A program made the position numbers and the translations under genes. Positions 56,550-64,000 of a stretch of 64,000 bases of DNA are shown here, one piece after another (the first letter of the stretch is position 1; each line of letters begins with the position of its first letter). This DNA is from Mollicutes bacterium (GTDB lineage: Bacteria; Bacillota_I; Bacilli_A; Izemoplasmatales; Izemoplasmataceae). The notes under the pieces are model-generated. The model had not been told where the DNA came from. It did no database searches and saw nothing but the letters and a program-made list of their open reading frames with translations. The stretch is taken from the NCBI GenBank assembly GCA_003555335.1, contig PWHD01000049.1, positions 1 to 64,000 of the forward strand, read 5' to 3'.

Positions 56550-57010
56550 AAAAATATGAAGGACTGCTACAAGCCGAGGGACTGCGCGTCAACATCGTCA
56601 TCGCCCGCTTCAACGAATTTATCGGTTCAAAACTGCTAGACGGCGCACTCGATGCGCTCAAACGCCACGGTGCGGACGAGAAAGACATCGACATCACCTG
56701 GGTTCCGGGTGCATTCGAGATCCCGCTGGTCGCAAAGAAAATCGCCAAAAGTGAAAACTACGATGCCGTCATCACACTCGGCGCGGTCATCAGAGGTGCG
56801 ACCCCGCATTTCGACTTCGTCGCCAGCGAGGTCTCCAAAGGCATCGCCAATGCCTCAATGGACACCGAGGTACCGATCATCTTCGGCGTTCTGACCACCG
56901 ACACCATCGAACAGGCCATCGAAAGAAGCGGGACGAAAGCCGGCAACAAGGGCTACGATGCGGCGATGAGCGCCATCGAGATGGCAAACCTCTTCAAAGC
57001 CCTCTCATGA
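56546..57010 (+). CDS. ribH: 6,7-dimethyl-8-ribityllumazine synthase
   Basis: Condenses the pyrimidine and the butanone phosphate to give lumazine; members assemble as pentamers or 60-mers. The 154-residue product has VPGAFEIPL, the catalytic-histidine motif [17 protein letters not shown] and [12 protein letters not shown] with [12 protein letters not shown]. Overlaps ribBA and the next gene by four bases each. Confidence 0.97.
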   Translation: MKKYEGLLQAEGLRVNIVIARFNEFIGSKLLDGALDALKRHGADEKDIDITWVPGAFEIPLVAKKIAKSENYDAVITLGAVIRGATPHFDFVASEVSKGIANASMDTEVPIIFGVLTTDTIEQAIERSGTKAGNKGYDAAMSAIEMANLFKALS

Positions 57011-57669
57011 TGGATCCAAAAACAATGAAAACCCTCTTTTTCGATTACGACGGAACGTTGCACGACACCATCAAAATCTACGCCCCCGCCTTCAAGAAGG
57101 CCTACCGCTATCTTGTCCGCAACCACAACGCCCCCGATAAGAAGTGGCGGGATGAGGAAATCTCGCAGTTCATCGGACAAACGCCTAAAGAGATGTGGGA
57201 TCAGTTCGGTGAAGACATTCCTGAAAACGCAAAAAAAGAGGCATCGAAGATTGTCAGTAACACCATGAAGACCGCCATTACGAACAAAGAGGCCACACTT
57301 TATGAAGGAACCCTCGATGTTCTTTCCCACCTCAAGGACAAAGGCTACAGTCTCGTCTTCATCAGCAACTGCAAGAACTATTATCTAGAAGCCCACCGCG
57401 ACGCTTTCGGCCTCGACCGCTATTTTGACCGGATGGTGTGCAGCGAAACCTTTCCCGGTGTCGAGGAAAAACACCGCGTCCTGCGTCGCATCAAAGATGA
57501 TTTTGAAGCCCCGATGGCCATCATCGGCGACCGACATCACGACATCGAAGCCGGTGAGAAAAACGGAATCCACACCATCGGTGCCGCCTATGGGTTCGGT
57601 TCCAGGGAAGAACTGAAATCCGCCGATCTGATCATCGAAGACATCAAGGCGCTCAAAAATATTTTCTGA
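57007..57669 (+). CDS. HAD-family phosphatase, candidate riboflavin-pathway pyrimidine phosphatase
   Basis: A 220-residue HAD phosphatase of the beta-phosphoglucomutase/PGP type. Motif I is [10 protein letters not shown] (nucleophile and acid Asp), motif II lies in VFISNCKN, the lysine in [11 protein letters not shown], and the acidic pair in [13 protein letters not shown] helical cap lies between motifs I and II. It overlaps ribH by four bases and ends the riboflavin operon, so it may remove the phosphate of 5-amino-6-(ribitylamino)uracil phosphate, the pathway step usually served by unlinked HAD enzymes. That role is inference from position; general sugar-phosphate phosphatase activity is the alternative. 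Confidence 0.85.
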   Translation: MMDPKTMKTLFFDYDGTLHDTIKIYAPAFKKAYRYLVRNHNAPDKKWRDEEISQFIGQTPKEMWDQFGEDIPENAKKEASKIVSNTMKTAITNKEATLYEGTLDVLSHLKDKGYSLVFISNCKNYYLEAHRDAFGLDRYFDRMVCSETFPGVEEKHRVLRRIKDDFEAPMAIIGDRHHDIEAGEKNGIHTIGAAYGFGSREELKSADLIIEDIKALKNIF

Positions 57670-57683
57670 CCCTACCTGAACAG

Positions 57684-57727
57684 AAAACCGCCCTTTCCGG
57701 TCAAGACCGGATGACGGCGGTTTTTTT
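57684..57727 (+). terminator. Terminator of the riboflavin operon
   Basis: A nested hairpin: AAAACCGCC pairs with GGCGGTTTT, enclosing CCGGTC/GACCGG, then T7. Confidence 0.92.
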
Positions 57728-57782
57728 GTTGTTCTGTGGGAAAGTATCAAGAAAACTGATAAAATAACTAGGAGGTGGGAAA

Positions 57783-58679
57783 ATGAAGAAGATTCTAGTC
57801 ATCGGTAGCATCAACATCGATTATGTCATCGAAACCGGCAGGCTGGTCAAAAAAGACGAAACCTTACGGGGTGGAAAGCTGACTTTGAACGCCGGCGGCA
57901 AAGGCGCCAACCAGGCGGTCGCCGCCGCAAGACTGGGTGCGGACGTCACATTCATCGGGGCCATCGGCGATGACGATCAACAATCCTTCTTGAAAAAAAG
58001 CCTAAGCGATGCCGGCATCGATACGGACACCCTCGTGGTGAAAGAAAACACGAAAAGCGGAATGGCGTTCATCCAGGTTTTCAGCGGAAACAATGCGATT
58101 GTGCTTTCCCCCGGCGCGAACGATGCCCTCTCAATCGACGATATCCGTATCGATTTCAATGCGTATGATGTGCTTTTGCTTCAAAACGAGATTCCCATGC
58201 ACACCAACGCCGCGCTCATTGAAAAAGCCCATGTGGCGGGGCTTTGCATCATCTACGACCCCGCCCCGGCGCGACAACTCGACCTGTCACTGATGCAAAA
58301 GATCACCATCATGACGCCCAATGAGAAAGAGGCCGAATCGATTGCCGGCATGAAGATAAACACACGCTCAGACGCCGAACATGCGCTTCTTTGGATGCGT
58401 AAACAGGGCATCAACCACCCGGTGATCACGCGGGGAGACAAAGGACTGCTCTATTACGATGAGACGATTAGACACTTAAAGGCCCTCAGCGTCACCCCAC
58501 GTGACACCACCGCCGCGGGCGACGCGTTCAACGGGGCGCTCGCTTATATGCTCGCCGGGCGGGCCGACTTGGAAACCAGCATCGATTTCGCACGAAGGGC
58601 TGCGGCGCACTGTGTGGGCAAGAAAGGTGCGCAAAAGAGTATGCCCGCCCTCAAGACGATGAAAGAAAACCTGCTTTGA
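57783..58679 (+). CDS. Ribokinase-like PfkB-family sugar kinase
   Basis: A 298-residue PfkB-family kinase closest in motif pattern to ribokinase. It has the N-terminal GSINIDYVIETGRLVKKDET, the substrate motif GGKGANQAVAAARLGADV, and the C-terminal catalytic anion-hole motif DTTAAGDAFNGALAY with the catalytic aspartate. AGGAGGTGGG precedes ATG. No ribose transporter or nucleoside hydrolase is adjacent, so its substrate (ribose, or another pentose or nucleoside) is not certain. It could work with sugar released from nucleosides taken up by the 29-34 kb importer; that is conjecture. Confidence 0.9.
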   Translation: MKKILVIGSINIDYVIETGRLVKKDETLRGGKLTLNAGGKGANQAVAAARLGADVTFIGAIGDDDQQSFLKKSLSDAGIDTDTLVVKENTKSGMAFIQVFSGNNAIVLSPGANDALSIDDIRIDFNAYDVLLLQNEIPMHTNAALIEKAHVAGLCIIYDPAPARQLDLSLMQKITIMTPNEKEAESIAGMKINTRSDAEHALLWMRKQGINHPVITRGDKGLLYYDETIRHLKALSVTPRDTTAAGDAFNGALAYMLAGRADLETSIDFARRAAAHCVGKKGAQKSMPALKTMKENLL

Positions 58680-58766
58680 CATTCAAAGTTTACCTTATCG
58701 AAAGCGCCACTTGAAAAGATATGTTACAATGTGAATAATGAAAATAAAATAAGCGAGGTTCACATT

Positions 58767-59843
58767 ATGACAGAGACATTAAGCGAAGAAACAAGAGGCA
58801 AGAAGATACTCGATTACCTGATCAAGACACTGAACGGGATGGCCCTCGGGCTGTTTTCGACACTGATTATCGGCGTCATCATCCAACAGATCGGCATCCT
58901 CGTCAGTCTTGTGGGTTTCCTGGACATCGGCTTTTTCATCTTCGAGGGCACCTTATCGGAAGGCCTGGACACCCTCGGCGGCATATTGAGAGGATTCATG
59001 GGCATCGGCATCGGTGTCGGAGTGGCCTGGTCCCTTGACCTCAAGGCCTTGCCTTTGATCGGTGGCGCCGTTGCCGGCGGTATCGGAACCGCGGTCATGA
59101 ATGATCCGGTCGTCGCGTTTCTAACAACCATCGCGGCGATTGAAGGTCTGCGCTTCATCCTCAGAAGAAAAACACCGCTCGATATCATCTTGATTCCTTT
59201 GTTGAGCGCCACAATAGCCTTTTTTGTCGCCTCTTTGATCGGCGCGCCGGTCAATTTCATCATGACGCAGATCGGTGCCTTCATCAAAAATGCCACGGAA
59301 ATCCAGCCCTTCTTCATGGGCATCATCATCGCCGTCGTCATGGGCATGGCGCTCACTTCCCCAATCTCGAGCGCCGCCATCGCCATCTCCATCTCGCCGG
59401 TCGGCGAGAATGTCGGACTGATTGGCATCGCCGGCGGGGCCGCGGCAGTGGGTGGCGCGACACAGATGCTCGGTTTCGCCGTTATGAGCCGCAAGGACAA
59501 CAATATCGGCACCGTGATTTCCATCGGTATCGGCACGTCGATGCTTCAGTTCAAGAATATTCTCAAAAAACCGATCATCTGGCTGCCGCCAATCATGACC
59601 AGTGCGATTCTCGGACCCGTCTCCACGCTCTTGTTCAGGCTTGAAAGCACCGCCATCGGTGCAGGAATGGGGACCAGCAGTTTCATTGGCCAGATCGGTG
59701 TACTCGATGCCATGGGCCACAGACCCACCGTCTATCTCAGCATTCTTGTTCTTCATTTCGCGCTTCCGATTGCAGGCGTCTTCATATTTGACACCATTTT
59801 CAGAAAGAAAGGCTATATCTCAAAAGGTGACTTGAAACTCTAA
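58767..59843 (+). CDS. PTS EIIC-type (EIIC_2) membrane protein
   Basis: A 358-residue membrane protein of the PTS_EIIC_2 group, with about nine helices. Recognisable parts are the glycine-rich ILRGFMGIGIGVGVAWSL, GGAVAGGIGTAVMNDPV and GGAAAVGGATQMLGFAVMS stretches and the GTSSFIGQIGVLDAMG motif near the C-terminus. Members are annotated as sugar-PTS IIC subunits, but many, like this one, are encoded alone without EIIA, EIIB, HPr or EI. Its role as a phosphotransferase component is therefore uncertain and it may be a stand-alone transporter. ATG 58767 is chosen because of a GCGAGG site; the upstream in-frame codon lies in the leader. Confidence 0.75.
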   Translation: MTETLSEETRGKKILDYLIKTLNGMALGLFSTLIIGVIIQQIGILVSLVGFLDIGFFIFEGTLSEGLDTLGGILRGFMGIGIGVGVAWSLDLKALPLIGGAVAGGIGTAVMNDPVVAFLTTIAAIEGLRFILRRKTPLDIILIPLLSATIAFFVASLIGAPVNFIMTQIGAFIKNATEIQPFFMGIIIAVVMGMALTSPISSAAIAISISPVGENVGLIGIAGGAAAVGGATQMLGFAVMSRKDNNIGTVISIGIGTSMLQFKNILKKPIIWLPPIMTSAILGPVSTLLFRLESTAIGAGMGTSSFIGQIGVLDAMGHRPTVYLSILVLHFALPIAGVFIFDTIFRKKGYISKGDLKL

Positions 59844-59847
59844 TGAA

Positions 59848-59881
59848 CCTGACCGCGATGTGACGCGGTCAGGTTTTTTTG
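59848..59881 (+). terminator. Terminator of the EIIC-type gene
   Basis: Perfect 11-bp stem ACCTGACCGCG/CGCGGTCAGGT with a six-base loop and T7. Confidence 0.93.
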
Positions 59882-59891
59882 TTCAAAAGGC

Positions 59892-59921
59892 TTGTGTGAA
59901 GCGCCCTTTTTGCCTTATCAT
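59892..59921 (+). promoter_or_regulatory. Candidate promoter of the next acetyltransferase gene
   Basis: TTGTGT (59892-59897), 18 bases, TATCAT (59916-59921). About 60 bases of leader follow. Confidence 0.5.
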
Positions 59922-59980
59922 ATGGGTAGACCAACATTCCTTGGGTACGCCGGTAAAGGCATAAAAAGAGGTGGCTATTG

Positions 59981-60904
59981 ATGTGCGAAGGAACACTCCG
60001 TCCCGTCGAAAGGAAGATCTATGCACAGTATTACACAGTATACAGAATCATGCATGAGATGATATGGAAGTTCTATGACATCGGCAATGTGCTCGATCTG
60101 TACGAGAAATTCGACAATGGACATTTCCTCTACATTGACGGGACTATCTGCGGCGGGGCAATCATTGAGAAGAACTGGTGCGGTCTTCCTTTCATGCGGC
60201 CGCCTTTTGAAAACGAGGCGCATTTCCTTGAAGCCGTCCTCAAAAAGACTCTGGAAAAATCCGAGCTGAAAAAACCACTGACCGCCTACGGCTTCAACCG
60301 TCCGATGATGCAGATGCTGACACGAATCGGTTTCGCAATAGAAAATATCGAACAAAACATGATTGCGAAAACCGGCCCTTACCACACCCGGTTCGATGAA
60401 AACCTGATTGCAATACCACCACAGAATGAGGATTTCGAGGAATTGATCGAACTCTATACCACAACCTATACCGGAAGCCCGCTTCGATATATCCGCAACA
60501 AGGACCGCCGGTACTATAGAAAACTGCTCGAGGAGCAGCTCAACTCAGCGATGGGTGATCTGTCCCGTGTGATCCGGGATAGAAAGAGCGGTCATTTGAT
60601 TGCGGCCTGTATGGTGTCTTTCTGGCAGGATCTGCCCACACTTGAAGACATTGTCGTCCCCCCCGCCTATCAGAAAAGAGGAATCGGAACCCAGCTTTTG
60701 CGACATGTGCTAGGCAGCAACCATGAAAAATACCTCGCCGTCAGGCTCAATGTGGTACCGGGGAATAAGGCTAAACAGCTTTACAGGCGTTTCGGCTTTA
60801 TTGAAGGGCCATCGGTCTATACGATGGTCATCAAAGGCGAAAGGCTACTCACCCTTCCTGAAAAGGTTAAGACACTAACAAATAGCGGAAAACAGCGCGC
60901 ATAG
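59981..60904 (+). CDS. GNAT-family acetyltransferase
   Basis: A 307-residue protein with a C-terminal GNAT domain. The acetyl-CoA loop is VPPAYQKRGIGTQLLRHVLG and the terminal strand reads NVVPGNKAKQLYRRFGFIEGPSVYTM. The N-terminal 150 residues look like a second, degenerate GNAT-like domain without a binding loop. ATG 59981 is used because AGAGGTGG lies upstream; an overlapping TTG one codon earlier is less likely. Substrate unknown. Confidence 0.82.
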   Translation: MCEGTLRPVERKIYAQYYTVYRIMHEMIWKFYDIGNVLDLYEKFDNGHFLYIDGTICGGAIIEKNWCGLPFMRPPFENEAHFLEAVLKKTLEKSELKKPLTAYGFNRPMMQMLTRIGFAIENIEQNMIAKTGPYHTRFDENLIAIPPQNEDFEELIELYTTTYTGSPLRYIRNKDRRYYRKLLEEQLNSAMGDLSRVIRDRKSGHLIAACMVSFWQDLPTLEDIVVPPAYQKRGIGTQLLRHVLGSNHEKYLAVRLNVVPGNKAKQLYRRFGFIEGPSVYTMVIKGERLLTLPEKVKTLTNSGKQRA

Positions 60905-61240
60905 TGAATTTAGAACGTTTTTGCCGGGCTTTGGATGCCCTCGTGAAATCAGTCCGGGGTACAGTAAAAAGAATAATTGTAAAATTGCCTCATAGCAAGG
61001 CCATCATGAGAAAAATCCGTGATGACACCGCACTCATCAAGCCGTTTCCCGGTCGCCGCTTTCCTATCCGGAAAAATTATGGATTAAAAAGACCAAAAAA
61101 GCCTCAACTGAGCGGTGGCGCTTTGAAACAGCCGTTTCCCATCCCCGCTTGGTTCCGGTCAGACATGTTTTGGCTGATGTCATATGAACAAAGCCATTTC
61201 ATATGATAAAAAACGTCCGGGCAGAATGCCGGACGTTTCT
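60905..61240. other. 336-bp region without a credible gene
   Basis: A 100-codon plus-strand frame starting GTG at 60904 exists, but it lacks a ribosome site, is unusually basic and has no family pattern, so I do not call it. Two imperfectly repeated stretches, each beginning CCGTTTCCC and containing CGCTT and TCCGG, lie near 61040 and 61131. The segment ends in the terminator of the minus-strand acetyltransferase gene. Nothing else was recognised. Confidence 0.5.
61211..61238 (-). terminator. Terminator of the minus-strand acetyltransferase gene
   Basis: Perfect 10-bp stem AAACGTCCGG/CCGGACGTTT with an eight-base loop. On the minus strand it is followed by a T run. Confidence 0.88.
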
Positions 61241-62047
61241 TTAAATCGTGAACTCGAACAGAACTTCCTGGTCGCCATAGGGCCTGTAGCCGAATGTCTT
61301 GTAAAGCCGGATGGCGCGTGAATTGGTTTTCTCGACCCAGAGCATCGACTGCTTGACGCCTTTGTTGCGGGCCAATTCGAACATGGCAGTCATCAAATCA
61401 TGCCCATGTCCTTTTCCCTGTGCATCTTTTTCGACCGCGAGTCCACGGATGAATATCTGCCGGCCGCTGTCGAAGACATCACCAAGAATAAAACCTTTCG
61501 GCGCCGAACCGTCGCCGATCAGGAGTCCATGGCTTGTCTTTTTATCCATAAAGGACTCGAACTGGTCATAGGTCATGCCGAACTTGTCACCATCGAGACG
61601 GCGCAAGGCCAGGTCATGGACTGACTGGAAACAATCGGGGCTCATTTCGTTGACATGGGACAGATTCCTTTTTTTGCCGTCACCGGCGAGATTCGCTGTG
61701 CGGTAACCGATATTGTGGTTGCGGATGACGCATCCTGCGGCGCGGAAATAAGGAATCACGCGTTCAAGCAGCCCGGGGCTCGATTTATCCTCTCCGGCGT
61801 TGATGATGACCTTGCTGCCTTCAGGTATGTGCTGACTGATCGTCTTCAAAAGCGCTGGCAACGCCTCCAAATCATCAAAGGCGGTGTAGACCGTCGGCAG
61901 TGTGTCACTTTCGATGAAGAGAATCCCTTCATCGGCCTCGATCACAAGGTTCTTGGAATTCTCAAAGAAGTCTTCTGCATGGGCATCATTGTGGAACAAG
62001 AAACGATAATGCATCGTTTGAGCGCGTTCAAGTGGTTTTGATATCAA
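61241..62047 (-). CDS. GNAT-family acetyltransferase
   Basis: A 268-residue two-part protein. The N-terminal 130 residues have no clear family pattern. The C-terminal half is a GNAT domain with the acetyl-CoA loop VEKDAQGKGHGHDLMTAM and the final LYKTFGYRPYG. TTG 62047 is preferred because AGGAGG lies eight bases before it; the first ATG, 11 codons later, has no such site. Substrate unknown. Confidence 0.8.
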   Translation of the reverse strand: MISKPLERAQTMHYRFLFHNDAHAEDFFENSKNLVIEADEGILFIESDTLPTVYTAFDDLEALPALLKTISQHIPEGSKVIINAGEDKSSPGLLERVIPYFRAAGCVIRNHNIGYRTANLAGDGKKRNLSHVNEMSPDCFQSVHDLALRRLDGDKFGMTYDQFESFMDKKTSHGLLIGDGSAPKGFILGDVFDSGRQIFIRGLAVEKDAQGKGHGHDLMTAMFELARNKGVKQSMLWVEKTNSRAIRLYKTFGYRPYGDQEVLFEFTI

Positions 62048-62068
62048 AAGTCAGCCTCCTGACAAAAA

Positions 62069-62097
62069 AATATAATAAAACAATGGATTCCACTCAA
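62069..62097 (-). promoter_or_regulatory. Promoter of the minus-strand acetyltransferase gene
   Basis: On the minus strand TTGAGT (62097-62092), 17 bases, TATATT (62074-62069). Confidence 0.6.
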
Positions 62098-62266
62098 TAT
62101 TAACATAAAACCGAGGTCGACGGGCCGTTTTTTAAAACCGCGGACAAAAAACAGATGATCATATGACTGTGAAAGAACCCCTTATATAATAAAGATGAGA
62201 TTTCCGATACAATCATCTACACGTTCCAAGACAGAGGGCGGTTCACATGGACAGGGTTTTGCTTGC

Positions 62267-63511
62267 TTACTTTTGCTGTTTGTCGAGTATTTTTCTTATG
62301 AGTTCGAGTCTTTCTTTGAGGGTTCGTTCGTATTTCGATGTCTCGGCGGGCTCATAATAGGTCTTTTCGTGCATCGCTTCGGGAAGATATTGCTGTTTGA
62401 CGATGTGGTTGTCATAGTCATGGGGATAGAGGTAGTTGTCCTTGGCTTCGAAATTATCAATGTTGATCAAGTGGTTCGGTATCTTGTACATATGACCCTG
62501 ATCGATATCGGCGAGCGCTTTGTCAACGGCAAGATAAGCGCTGTTCGATTTCGGCGATAGCGCCATTTCGACCACCAGCGCCGCAAGCGGGATGCGGGCT
62601 TCGGGGAAACCGACACGCTCACAGGCACGTGCGCAGGCGTCCATTTTCGCATAGATGCTCGGATTCGCGAGGCCGACATCCTCATAGGCGATGACGCTGA
62701 GGCGCCTTAGGATGCTGTCGAGGTCCTCCATGGCGATCAGACGGGCCAGATAATGCACACTCGCATCGACATCGGAGCCACGAATCGACTTTTGAAGGGC
62801 GGAAAGAATGTTGTAATAGTTGTCGGCATCCTTATCCAGGTCGAGCGCGGGCTTCTGGATGATTTTTTTTGCCATATCCAGAGTCACGGTCTCACCAGCA
62901 TAAGCGATTTCCAGAAGTTCGAGCATGTTGATAGCCGTACGAATCTCACGGTTCGATGCACGAACTAAATACAGATAGACATCCTCTTCAAAGTTCGCAC
63001 TTAAATCATCTGGGTATCTATTTTTCAGATTTTTCAGAAAATCAAAAAGGTCATTTTCGGAGATCGATTTCAACTTCAAAACATGGGCTCTGGAACGAAT
63101 TGCGGGATTGACACTGTGATAGGGATTGTTTGTTGTCAAACCAATCATAATCACGTTACCTTTCTCGACATGAGGCAACAAAAAGTCCTGGATATCCTTT
63201 TTCATCCGGTGAATTTCGTCGACAATCAGTAAGGCTCCGTAATTTTTCGCCTGGTCGATGATGTCTTTGAGCATCGCCTTGTTGTCGGTGGAAGCATTGA
63301 AAGTAAACGTGTTCAGGCCATAAGCCTTGGCAACGACTTCAGCGATGGTGGTCTTGCCGATGCCGGGGCCGCCGTAAAGGATGAGACTGAAGTAGCTGCC
63401 TCGGTCGACCATCTTGCGGATGACGCCATTTTTCCCGACCAGGGGCTCTTGGCCGATAATCTCTTCGAGCGTCTGCGGTCTGATTCTGAATGCCAGGGGT
63501 CTTTTCTGCAT
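62267..63511 (-). CDS. rarA: Replication-associated recombination protein RarA (MgsA) AAA+ ATPase
   Basis: RarA/MgsA is the Mgs1/WRNIP1-family clamp-loader-like ATPase that acts at stalled replication forks. The 414-residue product starts RPLAFRIRPQTLEEIIGQ and has Walker A GGPGIGKTT, Walker B LIVDEIHRMKK, sensor 1 GLTTNNPYHSVNPA and the SRAHV box. The RarA-specific C-terminal tetramerisation domain includes DASVHYLARLIAMEDLDSI, VIAYEDVGLANP and VVEMALSPKSN. It is monocistronic with its own promoter. Confidence 0.95.
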   Translation of the reverse strand: MQKRPLAFRIRPQTLEEIIGQEPLVGKNGVIRKMVDRGSYFSLILYGGPGIGKTTIAEVVAKAYGLNTFTFNASTDNKAMLKDIIDQAKNYGALLIVDEIHRMKKDIQDFLLPHVEKGNVIMIGLTTNNPYHSVNPAIRSRAHVLKLKSISENDLFDFLKNLKNRYPDDLSANFEEDVYLYLVRASNREIRTAINMLELLEIAYAGETVTLDMAKKIIQKPALDLDKDADNYYNILSALQKSIRGSDVDASVHYLARLIAMEDLDSILRRLSVIAYEDVGLANPSIYAKMDACARACERVGFPEARIPLAALVVEMALSPKSNSAYLAVDKALADIDQGHMYKIPNHLINIDNFEAKDNYLYPHDYDNHIVKQQYLPEAMHEKTYYEPAETSKYERTLKERLELIRKILDKQQK

Positions 63512-63530
63512 AAAATCACCTCATGGCCCT

Positions 63531-63536
63531 ATTATA
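63531..63536 (-). promoter_or_regulatory. Extended -10 promoter of rarA
   Basis: TGTTATAAT on the minus strand with TATAAT at 63536-63531, 20 bases before the start codon; no clear -35. Confidence 0.6.
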
Positions 63537-63564
63537 ACATCTTTGAAGCCACAGGGGCTTATTA

Positions 63565-63594
63565 TTGGAAACACGTTTTCAAAACTGATATAAT
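63565..63594 (+). promoter_or_regulatory. Promoter of the PHP-family gene
   Basis: TTGGAA (63565-63570), 18 bases, perfect TATAAT (63589-63594), with a TGA extension. Divergent from rarA. Confidence 0.75.
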
Positions 63595-63611
63595 CAAAAC
63601 AGTCATCCTGA

Positions 63612-63692
63612 AATTTTCGTTCTGAGCGACCGAAGAGGCACAAACGGATATCATTGACGCTCAACCCCCGAAAACTGCTCAGAGACGAAATT
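63612..63692 (+). repeat. Long inverted repeat in the leader of the PHP-family gene
   Basis: AATTTTCGTTCTGAGC (63612-63627) and GCTCAGAGACGAAATT (63677-63692) are near-perfect reverse complements, separated by 49 bases, so the leader RNA can form a long stem just after the transcription start. No known riboswitch pattern was recognised. Confidence 0.6.
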
Positions 63693-63734
63693 ATGAGGGC
63701 TGGCGCCTGATTATGACAAGAAAGGCTGAAGACC

Positions 63735-64000
63735 ATGCAGAAGATCACCACAAACTACCACACCCACCACCGGCTTTGCCACCACGCGAAAGGCGAGGCC
63801 GCCGATTATGTGAAACAGGCCATCTTGGAAGGCTTCACCGAGATCGGAATCTCCGATCACGCCCCGAGCAGGCTGCTCGAAGGCGACCGAACCCGGATGA
63901 AAGAAAGCGAAGTCCCCATCTACCTGAGGGACATCGCCCAGGCACGCGAGCAGTATGGTGACAAGATAACCATCCTCACCGGTTTCGAAACGGAATACCT
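63735..64000 (+). CDS. PHP-domain phosphatase, histidinol-phosphatase-like (3' end cut by window)
   Basis: Only 88 codons are present. The N-terminus has the PHP metal site YHTHHRLCHHAKGEAADYVKQA (first part NYHTHHRLCHH), then GFTEIGISDHAPS, and GFETEY at the window edge. These match the HisK/HisJ-type histidinol-phosphatase subgroup of the polymerase-and-histidinol-phosphatase superfamily. No other histidine biosynthesis gene is in view, so it may act on another phosphomonoester. ATG has AAAGG nine bases before it. Confidence 0.85.
   Translation, partial: MQKITTNYHTHHRLCHHAKGEAADYVKQAILEGFTEIGISDHAPSRLLEGDRTRMKESEVPIYLRDIAQAREQYGDKITILTGFETEY

Noticed and set aside
60904..61206. 100-codon frame after the acetyltransferase gene
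   Set aside because: GTG start without ribosome site, basic low-complexity product, no family pattern. It starts on the last base of the previous gene's stop by chance.
62098..62266. A TATAAT-like site near 62186 on the plus strand
   Set aside because: It has no good -35 and no gene follows on that strand; transcription would run antisense into rarA.
63595..63734. T-box or known riboswitch in the PHP gene leader
   Set aside because: The T-box motif and a terminator are absent and no riboswitch consensus was recognised; only an inverted repeat is clear.

Overview
This window is a gene-dense stretch of a bacterial chromosome. It most resembles a low-complexity Bacillota or Mollicutes-type genome (Acholeplasma-like gene content), but its base composition is unusually GC-rich, visibly above one half. 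Evidence for this: the order glyS-dnaG-rpoD-trmK-nif3; an rsh-dtd pair; a T-box RNA before hisS-aspS; a CIRCE site before groES; a PerR-like regulator; UPF0154; a dinB(UvrX)-yolD pair; and SigA-type promoters with extended -10 elements. TGA ends many genes and tryptophan is written TGG, so the standard code applies and this is not a UGA-reassigned mollicute. The placement is an inference from content. No rRNA, tRNA, CRISPR array, phage or insertion sequence was seen.

Layout. 1-5.5 kb: glycyl-tRNA synthetase (cut by the window edge), primase, primary sigma factor, TrmK and a Nif3-like protein. 5.6-7.4 kb: two small ferredoxins, UPF0154 and PlsY. 7.5-15.3 kb: topoisomerase IV (parE, parC), a degenerate Fic-like/winged-helix gene, argS and apt. 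15.4-29 kb: rsh, dtd, two acetyltransferases, T-box-controlled hisS-aspS-tcdA-msrA, a dCMP deaminase, a YlbL-like protease, a pseudouridine synthase, lspA, dinB and yolD. 29-34 kb: a BMP-type (nucleoside) ABC importer. 34-39.5 kb: a BusR-like regulator and an OpuA-type glycine betaine importer with two binding proteins. 39.6-46 kb: perR-peroxiredoxin, small membrane proteins, an ankyrin-like protein, a NYN-LOTUS protein and a serine hydrolase. 46-48 kb: groES-groEL on the minus strand. 48.3-53.3 kb: a glycerol-3-phosphate oxidation cluster whose glpK carries an in-frame amber codon. 53.4-57.7 kb: an FMN riboswitch and riboflavin operon ending in a HAD phosphatase. 57.7-64 kb: a ribokinase-like gene, a PTS IIC-like membrane protein, acetyltransferases, rarA and the start of a PHP-family gene.

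How parts work together. The clearest regulatory circuit is osmotic. A GntR-type regulator with a C-terminal TrkA_C/RCK_C domain, the BusR architecture known to bind c-di-AMP, sits just before a glycine betaine transporter. The regulator and the first binding-protein gene have almost the same 41-bp promoter/operator block (38 of 41 positions identical). A second binding-protein gene after the transporter has a decayed version of the block. Both importers in the window place a terminator hairpin directly after the lipoprotein gene, which should raise binding protein over membrane components. The riboflavin operon is complete from RibD to RibH and may include the pathway's usually unlinked phosphatase. 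The most notable oddities are the glpK nonsense codon, the ferredoxin missing one cluster cysteine, and the Fic-like protein that lacks its catalytic motif and lies directly behind topoisomerase IV.
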